DNA from: CAZYJD01 sp964647785 | GTDB lineage: Bacteria > Bacteroidota > Bacteroidia > NS11-12g > UBA9320 | Length of the DNA: 8,081 nucleotides | Direction of reading: 5' to 3' | Assembly: GCA_964647785.1 (NCBI GenBank) | Contig: CAZYJD010000086.1 | Span: 1 to 8,081, forward strand | Shown here: positions 1 to 6,006 of the stretch, piece by piece | Layout: every line of letters begins with the position of its first letter | How positions within the stretch are numbered: position 1 is the stretch's first letter | Program-made: the position numbers and the translations under genes | Notes under the pieces: model-generated | The model's database searches: none | Told to the model about the DNA's origin: nothing | The model's input: the letters and a program-made list of their open reading frames with translations, nothing else

Positions 1-247
1 ATGCCAATGGTAAACCAGGCAGCCCCCCTCCCGTTCCTACATCCAGCACTCTTTGTCCGGGCCGAAAAGGGTGAATCTTTGCAATGCTTAGTGAGTGAAG
101 CAAATGATGAACTTCAAATGCTTCCATATCTTTTCTAGAAACCACATTGATCTTGCTGTTCCATTCGCGATAAAGGGCCAACATTTGATCATATTGGCTG
201 ATCAAATCAGCAGAGAATTCAGGGAAATAATGCTTTAGCCGTTCCAT
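1..247 (-). CDS. rsmG: 16S rRNA (guanine-N7) methyltransferase RsmG, 5' part, cut by window edge
   Basis: The first 82 codons of RsmG (GidB) are visible; the rest lies beyond the left edge. The family uses S-adenosylmethionine to methylate N7 of G527 (E. coli numbering) of 16S rRNA in the cytoplasm. Seen in the sequence: an N-terminal helical part, the stretch NVVSRKD at about residues 34-40, HHLLHSL at 47-53, and the SAM-binding motif I VLDVGTGGGLPGLPLA at 67-82, which is very typical of RsmG. The frame is open through the G-rich run of motif I, so there is no sign of a frameshift. The ATG start overlaps the last 13 nt of the upstream glycosyltransferase gene, which suggests co-transcription and possible translational coupling. 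No Shine-Dalgarno sequence is seen. Identification is firm; the C-terminal two thirds cannot be checked. Confidence 0.93.
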   Translation of the reverse strand, partial: MERLKHYFPEFSADLISQYDQMLALYREWNSKINVVSRKDMEAFEVHHLLHSLSIAKIHPFRPGQRVLDVGTGGGLPGLPLA

Positions 248-1362
248 GTTCGCGGTTTAGAGAAAAATCCGTCCAGCCCAACAGTGAGGTAATAGATCAG
301 CAGCCCCAAATCCAGCAAGGGCATAAAAGGCAAGAGAAATAAAACCTGCAACCTCTTCATATTCAATCCATAAACCACGCTCTGAATCAATAATTTCGAA
401 CCGTAAATAATTACAGGAATGAGCCACAGGTGCGGAAATGCAATCAGGGAGATGGCAAGCAGGGCGTAAAACAAGAATTGCAGCACCGACCAGGAGCCAA
501 GCACCCACTGATGGAGTAATTTATAGTATTTGGCCGTGCTTAGATGCCTGTTTTTCTGGCGAGTCCATTCTCCTAGGGTATTTTTAGGCACACTGTATAT
601 CCTGGCTTCGGCATTCAAGCAAACAGCAGTATTTTTTGCCGTAGCCGTTTCATTCACGAACAAATCATCGTCGCCGGATAAAATGTGTTGATGAGATGCA
701 AATCCTTTATAGAGAAAGAACAGCTCTTTTTTATACATCAGGTTTCGGCCCACCCCCATATATGGCATGCCGGCAAGAGCTGAAGAGAGGTATTGCTGAG
801 CTGTGAGAAAGGTTTCATATTGAATGAACAGGTTTATGAGGCTGTTCTTTCGCTGATAAGGAGAATACCCCAATACTATTTCCGTTTCAGCGGAACGGCA
901 TTGCATCATTCGGCGGATCCATTGGTCAGAAGATGGAATGCAATCCGTGTCGGTAAACAGCAACCAGTCGAAATCGGCGGCTTTAATGCCCATGGTTAGT
1001 GCAAACTTTTTCCCCTTGTGGTAGCGATCATCGATGTTGAGGGTCACCACTTTAAGCTTGCTGTTTTCAGCAGCCTTATCTTTTAAAATGTCAGCAGTTT
1101 CATCCCATGATCCGTCATTCACCACAATGACTTGAAATTTAGGATAATCCTGACTCAGCCATTGCGGCAGATGTTCTTCAAGCATGGCAGCCTGATTTCG
1201 GGTGGATATGATCAAAGACACTCCTTCTTCCGGGAGTGCCGATTCACTTTTTCGCTTACTGAATGACAAACGAAGAAAAAAGAAAAAGAAATAAAACAAC
1301 TGCGGGAGCAACAATGCCACCAGTACCCAATCTGCAAACCTTAATTCTCCCAATTGCTCCAT
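235..1362 (-). CDS. Membrane-anchored family 2 glycosyltransferase
   Basis: A 375-residue GT-A fold glycosyltransferase that would transfer a sugar from a nucleotide-sugar donor at the inner face of the cytoplasmic membrane; donor and acceptor are unknown. An N-terminal hydrophobic segment lies at about residues 11-33 and includes an unusual run of phenylalanines, followed by the basic patch KRK. The catalytic domain shows SLIISTRNQ (49-57), VNDGSWDET (81-89), the metal-binding FTDTD (136-140, DxD type), GDDD (230-233) and QKNRH (269-273), which resembles the Q/RxxRW motif of processive GT2 enzymes. Three hydrophobic C-terminal segments follow, at about 293-312, 313-333 and 345-362. The architecture fits GT2 enzymes acting on lipid-linked or exported glycans. 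The only close partner is rsmG, overlapped by 13 nt, which gives no clue to the substrate. A TAnnTTTG box about 38 nt upstream suggests its own promoter. The ATG has no visible Shine-Dalgarno sequence. Confidence 0.88.
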   Translation of the reverse strand: MEQLGELRFADWVLVALLLPQLFYFFFFFLRLSFSKRKSESALPEEGVSLIISTRNQAAMLEEHLPQWLSQDYPKFQVIVVNDGSWDETADILKDKAAENSKLKVVTLNIDDRYHKGKKFALTMGIKAADFDWLLFTDTDCIPSSDQWIRRMMQCRSAETEIVLGYSPYQRKNSLINLFIQYETFLTAQQYLSSALAGMPYMGVGRNLMYKKELFFLYKGFASHQHILSGDDDLFVNETATAKNTAVCLNAEARIYSVPKNTLGEWTRQKNRHLSTAKYYKLLHQWVLGSWSVLQFLFYALLAISLIAFPHLWLIPVIIYGSKLLIQSVVYGLNMKRLQVLFLLPFMPLLDLGLLIYYLTVGLDGFFSKPRTWNG

Positions 1363-1380
1363 GCTGCGAAATTAGTAAGC

Positions 1381-1402
1381 TTGTGCAAAGGGATATGCAC
1401 AA
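1381..1402. repeat. 7-bp perfect inverted repeat between the uptake operon and the glycosyltransferase gene
   Basis: TTGTGCA at 1381-1387 and TGCACAA at 1396-1402 are separated by 8 nt. The pair lies in the 58-nt gap (1363-1420) between the stop of the HmuY-like lipoprotein and the start of the glycosyltransferase. On the minus-strand transcript it would form a 7-bp hairpin, but no T-tract follows it in that direction, so it is not a typical intrinsic terminator. One arm overlaps the predicted -7 box of the glycosyltransferase promoter, so a regulator-binding dyad is equally possible. Confidence 0.45.
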
Positions 1403-1407
1403 ATTTA
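1400..1407 (-). promoter_or_regulatory. Candidate Bacteroidota -7 box for the glycosyltransferase-rsmG pair
   Basis: On the minus strand this reads TAAATTTG, a full match to the TAnnTTTG -7 element known for the primary sigma factor of Bacteroidota. It would place transcription start near 1394-1396, giving a leader of about 32 nt before the ATG at 1362. No clear TTTG -33 element lies at the expected distance. The inverted repeat at 1381-1402 overlaps it. Confidence 0.5.
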
Positions 1408-1420
1408 CCACCGAAATGTT

Positions 1421-2383
1421 TCACAGCCGGCGATAGACGAAGGCCGGAGTCCCCGATTCGCCGCTGGCATTGTAAAAATCAACGAAATGCATCTTGTATA
1501 AGAAGCCCTTGCGATCGCGGATCAGGTATATCTGGCTGGAGGCAACGGTATATGTTCCGGTATTCAAGGTGAAATCTTTCCAGTCATAGCCTATCTGGTC
1601 GCGCCTGTTCGAGAAATTCAGCAAGGCCGCATCTTCGGCTTGATAGCTTTCATAATCCCCTGAATCTTTCGCGACTTCTATGCCGGGATTGGTAAACACG
1701 CCCGTAACCTGATAAGTGAGATTGTCAGGTGCGCCAAAATAGTGATGGAATTGCCTGAAAACCAGATCCCAGTCCTCTTTGGGTGGTTCTATTTCTACCT
1801 GAGAGGCATTTCTGAAACTGAAGAAGACTGAAAAATAAGTATCATCTTTTTCCAGTTCGGCTTCCGAGATATCGCTCTCCTCAATTGGAGCGAACCAAAT
1901 GTGCAATTTGCGCTCGCTGATCAATTCAAAACGGGCCTTTATGAAACCGGTGTGCAAACCATTTACATCGTAGCCCATATCAAACACCCAAGAGCCACCT
2001 AAATTCTCCCAATTACTAAGGGCAAGGCTGTCAGGATGACCTCCACTCCAGTCGAAGTTAAAGTGGAGACCAGCAGTATCAGTAATTTTGTTTAACTCAT
2101 TTTCATTGCTGTGTGCAGCCCACATACCGTGACCCGAATTGATCTCAATGGACTGTGAAGTGTCGGAACATGACCATGCTATATCCCAATTGCTTTTCAA
2201 TTGCTTGTTCAGCCATTCACCCGTACTCAGGTTGAAATATGCCTGATAGCGGTAATCACTGCCAAGTTCAACTTCCGCTTCCATATTGTCCCCTCTGGGA
2301 TAAGGATCAATGGGACTTTCCTTTTCAAAACAGGCACTCAAAATGAATGCAAATATTAGATATATGCTGTTATTTCTTACCAT
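1421..2383 (-). CDS. HmuY-like surface lipoprotein, two HmuY-type units
   Basis: A 320-residue predicted lipoprotein. The start was set at the ATG at 2383 because it begins a signal peptide ending in lipobox LSAC with Cys18; the open frame reaches further upstream, but only inside the receptor gene and without a signal sequence. After the cysteine comes an acidic stretch (E20, E22, D26), compatible with surface export of lipoproteins in this phylum. Two HmuY-type units are visible: YFNLSTG...NWDIAW (W66) and DWDLVF (W205), the second ending in IGYDWKDF, YLIRDRKGFLYKMHF and DFYNASGESG, which resembles the C-terminal half of P. gingivalis HmuY. HmuY is an outer-membrane heme-binding lipoprotein that passes heme to the TonB receptor HmuR. 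Adjacent histidines H213-H214 follow the second WDLVF and could be ligands. The protein is alignable end to end with the product of 4601-5836. It overlaps the receptor gene by 14 nt. Heme is the likely ligand; cobalamin is possible, since I recall a B12-binding HmuY-fold lipoprotein family (BtuH). Confidence 0.75.
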   Translation of the reverse strand: MVRNNSIYLIFAFILSACFEKESPIDPYPRGDNMEAEVELGSDYRYQAYFNLSTGEWLNKQLKSNWDIAWSCSDTSQSIEINSGHGMWAAHSNENELNKITDTAGLHFNFDWSGGHPDSLALSNWENLGGSWVFDMGYDVNGLHTGFIKARFELISERKLHIWFAPIEESDISEAELEKDDTYFSVFFSFRNASQVEIEPPKEDWDLVFRQFHHYFGAPDNLTYQVTGVFTNPGIEVAKDSGDYESYQAEDAALLNFSNRRDQIGYDWKDFTLNTGTYTVASSQIYLIRDRKGFLYKMHFVDFYNASGESGTPAFVYRRL

Positions 2384-4604
2384 GAATGGTCCAGTCGATT
2401 TTAACAAAGGCAATGCGCCCCATGGCCACAGATTGCTGACCACTTGCGTTTCCTGAATGCGCACCTCCGCTGTTGATATTTGATTGAATATTGGTGACAT
2501 TGAACAGGTTGCGCATGCCAACGCTCGCATTCAAATTCTGCTTTTTGAAGGCTTTTCTGAGTGTGCAGTCTGTAAGGCTGAAACCGTCAGAAGATTGCAG
2601 CTCAACCGTTTCTCCCGGCCCCGGTGCAAAGCGCTGCAGCTGACCGAATACGTTCACAAAAACTGCAAACTTCATATCCCAGGGCAATCGCAAGGACGCA
2701 TTTGCATTCCACTGCGAATTCCAAAGGAACTTATTCTCCGACTCCAGTCTGGTGGCATTGGTTTTTATACCCGTTAAACCGTATTGCAGACTGCCTTCAA
2801 GCCCCTTGTATTTCCCCCTTAAACGCGCATTTACACCTTGTGATTGAAAATCAGATATATTGAAATAGGAGGCGGTTGCCTTCCTGGAAGTAGAAGTTGT
2901 TAAATCGAGCAGTTCAATTTTGTCGTTGATATGGTTGTAGAACAAGCTTAAAGAAGGTTTCAGGCTCGCTTTATTCAGACGGAAGTCTTTTTCGGCAGAC
3001 AATTGGTAATTGATGGAACGCTCTGCCCGCAAATCAGGATTGCCATAAACATCGTGGGTGGCATCTATGAAATCGAGATACAATTCCTTGAGTCCGGGTG
3101 CTCTGAATCCGTTACCTGCTGAAAGTCTCAGATTCCAGCCGGTAGTACCTGTGTATTTCATTTGAAGGGAAGCAATAAGCGGCAAGCCGTAAATAGAATT
3201 GTATCCATAACGCAAACCAGGACGAAAAGTAATTTTCCTGATTGGACTCCATTCTACACTGGTAAAGAGTGCGGCATCGAGCATCCGGCTTCCTCCGTTT
3301 TCTATGCGCTCTCCCCTGCCCGATTCAAGATTGGCATCGAGGCCGAGCTGGTAATTGAGGCGTTCGCTGCTCTCTTTGGAGTATGTGGCTCTGATTGTGC
3401 TTGCGTTGAATGCAGTGGTATCCTGATCGGTTTTCCCTGTTGTTAGGGTTTCCTGCAGAGTGACCAGATTTTTTAGAAATTGATTTTTCACCCGTTTATA
3501 ATGGTTGTTGGCCAGAATAAGATTGAAATAGCGGTTGTGCTTCCATTGGGTGTTCATGCTGAGGGCGTGATCCATGCGCCAGGTGGTATAAGTCAGGTCA
3601 AAGGCTTCTTCGCCGTAAGGTGCTCTGGGCACTCCCCTGTTAAGTATCAGTTCTCGCATGCCATCACTCCTCCATTGAAAGTCGGTGTTTCTAATTTTGC
3701 GGATGTACTGGTATCTGAGATAATATTGCTCTCTGGGAAGCCAGTCCCAGCTGCGGTCGACATCAACAGCAGACCAGCCACCAAAAAAGTTGCGCCCGCC
3801 GGTCAGGATGTGCTGGTGCTGTTTTTTTCGCCAGGCGAGATGGCCAAAAGTATTCACCTGCGAAGGCGCCTCTATTTGGGTGTTCATTTTAATTTCAAGG
3901 CTTTCATCCAGTTTCTTTTTGGTGATGATGTTGATGGCCCCTGCCAAGGCATTCGTCCCATAGCTAACTGACATGGGGCCCTGAATGATCTCAATCCGTT
4001 CGATGTTATTGAGATTGAGCTGGCTCAGGTCCAGTTGATCTGCAAGACGGCCAATCACCGGAACACCGTCAATAAGAATTTTGACGTTTTGCCCACCTAT
4101 GCCCATCATTTGCATGCCGGTGGTACCAAGGGACTGATCCCTTCCCAGACGGACATTCATCTCATTGCTGAGCACATCACCCAGGTTGATGGCGGCCATA
4201 TCGTCCATTTTGGCCGCATCGATCACTTCTACCTTTTGCACCACTCCGGCAAAATCGCGACCCTGGTACTGGTCAGTAATGACCGCTTCTTTCAGGTAAT
4301 TGTGATCGCTCTGCAATTGCAAAACAATTTCCTGCCTGGGACTAATCAGGGTATCGATGGATGCAAATCCGAGGTAGGAAACATGAATTCTGATCTTGGT
4401 TTCTTCTGTTTTTGGTAATATAAAGCTTCCACTTTCATCGGAATACCCTTTTTCCAAGAGATCTCCATTGAGTTTCTCGATGGCTACGAAGGCATAGGGC
4501 AAAGCTTGCCGATCTGCATCAATGACTTGAACAGACTGTGCCTTCATTCCAGTGGAAAAAAGGCACAGCAAAGAAAAAAACGCTATGTAAAAAGTCCTTA
4601 TCAA
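2370..4604 (-). CDS. TonB-dependent outer-membrane receptor, heme/iron-chelate type, TTG start
   Basis: A 744-residue outer-membrane receptor that would import a ligand into the periplasm with energy from TonB-ExbBD. Domains in order: signal peptide (about 1-22, ending MKAQ); carboxypeptidase-regulatory-like beta domain (about 23-95, with YSDESGSFILP and VSYLGFASIDT); TonB-box-like EAVITDQY near 106; plug domain to about 230, with GGQNVKILIDGVPV, IERIEIIQGPMSVSYGTNA and AGAINIITKK; then the 22-strand barrel. The barrel carries FRAP at 500-503, NPDL at 522-525 and His517 between them, the arrangement known in heme receptors such as HmuR and HemR. No SusD partner is present, which argues against glycan uptake. 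The start is TTG at 4604, overlapping the preceding stop as TTGA. An in-frame stop lies at 4647-4649 with no ATG or GTG between, and the first internal ATG (codon 20) would remove the signal peptide. Substrate assignment rests mainly on context and the FRAP/NPDL boxes. Confidence 0.88.
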   Translation of the reverse strand: MIRTFYIAFFSLLCLFSTGMKAQSVQVIDADRQALPYAFVAIEKLNGDLLEKGYSDESGSFILPKTEETKIRIHVSYLGFASIDTLISPRQEIVLQLQSDHNYLKEAVITDQYQGRDFAGVVQKVEVIDAAKMDDMAAINLGDVLSNEMNVRLGRDQSLGTTGMQMMGIGGQNVKILIDGVPVIGRLADQLDLSQLNLNNIERIEIIQGPMSVSYGTNALAGAINIITKKKLDESLEIKMNTQIEAPSQVNTFGHLAWRKKQHQHILTGGRNFFGGWSAVDVDRSWDWLPREQYYLRYQYIRKIRNTDFQWRSDGMRELILNRGVPRAPYGEEAFDLTYTTWRMDHALSMNTQWKHNRYFNLILANNHYKRVKNQFLKNLVTLQETLTTGKTDQDTTAFNASTIRATYSKESSERLNYQLGLDANLESGRGERIENGGSRMLDAALFTSVEWSPIRKITFRPGLRYGYNSIYGLPLIASLQMKYTGTTGWNLRLSAGNGFRAPGLKELYLDFIDATHDVYGNPDLRAERSINYQLSAEKDFRLNKASLKPSLSLFYNHINDKIELLDLTTSTSRKATASYFNISDFQSQGVNARLRGKYKGLEGSLQYGLTGIKTNATRLESENKFLWNSQWNANASLRLPWDMKFAVFVNVFGQLQRFAPGPGETVELQSSDGFSLTDCTLRKAFKKQNLNASVGMRNLFNVTNIQSNINSGGAHSGNASGQQSVAMGRIAFVKIDWTIHGKK

Positions 4605-5836
4605 GGAGTGATAAGCAGTCTTTGTGTGCTTAGGCCGTGGATGGTTTCAAGAGAGATGAAATACAAACCCTCCGACCACGAACTCAGGGCAATTTGTTGA
4701 TCCTCTCCTTGAATGATATCTGCTTTAAATACAAGCCGGCCTTGTGTGTCATAAATGCTGAGCAATCCGTTTTCTGAACTTTGTATGTTCACCATATCAG
4801 ATGCCGGTGAAGGAAAAATACGCAGACTATTGTTTTTTTTAAGCTGTGAAATGGATGCCAGATCATTCATTTTCTTTTTTAAGAACTCGAATTTACCGGT
4901 CGTTCCGCCCACGTAATTGGTGAAATACAACTTGTAAACGGCCCCATTAGATGTTCTGACAAAGTAAACCAGACTATCTTCAAACTCATACTGGAAAGTG
5001 GTTCTGTTGAAGGATTTCCAGTCGCCTCCAATTTCCGTAAAATGGTCGTTCCAGTTCAGATTGAGGGTGTCGTCATTTTCAACTGCCAAACCACGTCGCT
5101 CGGCATTTTGAGCATTGGCATTCAATAAAGCCGCGGTCAACGGATAATAAACAATCCCTCCAGGGCCGGTATTGATGGGCGACATATACTTGGAGAACAC
5201 CAGATCCCAGCTATCCCTGTTGGGTTCACGGTCTACAAACTGATCTAAATTGATGTCGTAATACAGAAAATTTTTGCTGCTATAGTCATTTTTATTCACT
5301 GTTTTGGTCAGTTCCCCGCTTCCGTCGAGATTGGCAATTTTAAAGGTCCAGTTTCCATTGGTGGCCATTGCCTCAATCATGAATTTGCGATAGCTCTCAT
5401 CCTTTAATTTCAAAACAAAGATTCTACTGCCGTTCACATTGCGTGTAACCTGGTTATACGACCCCCAGCCGTAGTCGGGATGACTCACATTCATATTTGC
5501 AAGGGCTCCTACGGACCATGATGTATCGTTGTTGTAAAGCCTGTTTACGAGTTTGCCGGTAGTGTCTATGTTATTCCAATCAGATACATTCTCTGAAACC
5601 ACCCATGCGTAAACGCCTTTAACGTCGTTTACCAGAACAGATGCATCAATCAAACGGGTGGTAAAAGCCAGGTCCCAGTTTTCGGATGGCTCGCTCTTCA
5701 CCACGCCATTGCTCAGGCTGTAGTAAACATCCTCCGTACTTCCATTGGTAAGCACGGAATCCATTACGGCAGTTTGGGCCATAGCCACTGAAGTTAAAAA
5801 AGACAGGGCGATAAAAAATGTTGTAATCTTTTGCAT
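4601..5836 (-). CDS. HmuY-like protein with type IX secretion sorting domain
   Basis: A 411-residue protein, first gene of the operon. A Sec signal peptide spans residues 1-20 (hydrophobic core, then AMA-Q). Two HmuY-type units follow: VYYSLSNG...NWDLAF (W54) and FLYYDI...SWDLVF (W210), the latter ending in IGGDWKSFN, YFVRTSNGAVYKLYF and TNYVGGTTGKFEF. The last 75 or so residues form a type A T9SS C-terminal domain, with IFPSPASD (usual form YPNPA), LSIYDTQGRLV, GLYFISL and a final RLLITP. The protein is therefore predicted to cross the outer membrane through T9SS and be attached at the surface or released. It is a paralogue of the lipoprotein at 1421-2383 along its full length, with the sorting domain added. 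Inferred role: an extracellular ligand-capture protein feeding the receptor encoded immediately downstream. At the position of the lipoprotein's H213 it has M218. Start ATG 5836 is the first in frame before the signal peptide; no Shine-Dalgarno is seen. Confidence 0.78.
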   Translation of the reverse strand: MQKITTFFIALSFLTSVAMAQTAVMDSVLTNGSTEDVYYSLSNGVVKSEPSENWDLAFTTRLIDASVLVNDVKGVYAWVVSENVSDWNNIDTTGKLVNRLYNNDTSWSVGALANMNVSHPDYGWGSYNQVTRNVNGSRIFVLKLKDESYRKFMIEAMATNGNWTFKIANLDGSGELTKTVNKNDYSSKNFLYYDINLDQFVDREPNRDSWDLVFSKYMSPINTGPGGIVYYPLTAALLNANAQNAERRGLAVENDDTLNLNWNDHFTEIGGDWKSFNRTTFQYEFEDSLVYFVRTSNGAVYKLYFTNYVGGTTGKFEFLKKKMNDLASISQLKKNNSLRIFPSPASDMVNIQSSENGLLSIYDTQGRLVFKADIIQGEDQQIALSSWSEGLYFISLETIHGLSTQRLLITP

Positions 5837-5854
5837 GTTCGTTCAATAATGCCG

Positions 5855-5862
5855 CAAAACTA
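5855..5862 (-). promoter_or_regulatory. Candidate -7 box of the HmuY-like/TonB receptor operon
   Basis: The minus strand reads TAGTTTTG, matching the TAnnTTTG consensus. Predicted transcription start is about 5849-5851, giving a leader of roughly 13 nt before the ATG at 5836. No good -33 TTTG is found at the expected spacing (about 5882-5887), which suggests dependence on an activator. The very short leader leaves no room for a riboswitch. Confidence 0.55.
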
Positions 5863-5891
5863 TCCAAGCTAACAGTTGTTCGTATAACGGG

Positions 5892-5920
5892 ATCGGTTGA
5901 AATAATATCGGAATTGGTTG
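5892..5920. promoter_or_regulatory. Direct repeat with 21-bp period, candidate AraC-type operator
   Basis: ATCGGTTG at 5892-5899 and ATTGGTTG at 5913-5920 match at 7 of 8 bases and are exactly 21 bp apart, two helical turns. A third GGTT follows at 5926-5929, 10 bp further. AraC-family regulators commonly bind direct repeats at about this period. Relative to the predicted operon start near 5850, the proximal copy lies at about -42 to -50, next to the missing -33 element, a usual activator position. The imperfect inverted pair CGGTTGAA (5894-5901) and TTCAAACCG (5928-5936) overlaps the same stretch. Confidence 0.45.
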
Positions 5921-5968
5921 CGAATGGTTCAAACCGCATCTTACAAGTCTAATTAATTGATATTCAGA

Positions 5969-5982
5969 GATAATAAATTATT
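5969..5982. promoter_or_regulatory. Weak Fur-like inverted repeat upstream of the AraC-family gene
   Basis: GATAAT at 5969-5974 and ATTATT at 5977-5982 are near-inverted copies (5 of 6) with 2 nt between. They resemble the GATAAT/ATTATC half-sites of Fur boxes, though the usual spacer is 1 nt. The site sits 10 bp upstream of the araC-type -7 box, where a bound repressor would block transcription. The region is AT-rich, so chance similarity is quite possible. Confidence 0.2.
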
Positions 5983-5992
5983 TCATTGGACA

Positions 5993-6000
5993 TAATTTTG
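5993..6000 (+). promoter_or_regulatory. Candidate -7 box of the AraC-family regulator gene
   Basis: TAATTTTG matches TAnnTTTG. Transcription would start at about 6004-6007, which makes the ATG at 6007 leaderless or nearly so; starting at the in-frame ATG at 6019 would give a leader of about 13 nt. No consensus -33 element is visible at the right distance. Confidence 0.5.
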
Positions 6001-6006
6001 TAAGAA

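Noticed and set aside
257..508. 83-codon minus-strand frame within the glycosyltransferase gene
   Set aside because: Overlaps the membrane segments of the glycosyltransferase in another frame; its hydrophobicity follows from that composition.
1260..1300. A-rich run encoding the phenylalanine-rich N-terminus of the glycosyltransferase, considered as a slippage site or frameshift
   Set aside because: The frame is continuous through it and the residues form a plausible membrane anchor.
2384..2530. Upstream extension of the HmuY-like lipoprotein frame to an ATG at 2530
   Set aside because: The extra 49 residues lie wholly inside the receptor gene, have no signal sequence and would bury the lipoprotein signal peptide that starts at 2383.
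3480..3971. 163-codon plus-strand open frame
   Set aside because: It is antisense to the well-supported receptor barrel, and its translation shows no recognisable domain or context; shadow of the coding strand.
2370..4604. SusC-type glycan importer
   Set aside because: A SusC would normally be near 1000 residues and followed by susD; here the receptor is 744 residues, has FRAP/NPDL boxes, and its partners are HmuY-like.
5646..5939. 97-codon minus-strand frame reaching into the divergent intergenic region
   Set aside because: It runs out of frame through the 5' end of the T9SS HmuY-like gene and across its promoter; no signal peptide or family pattern is seen.
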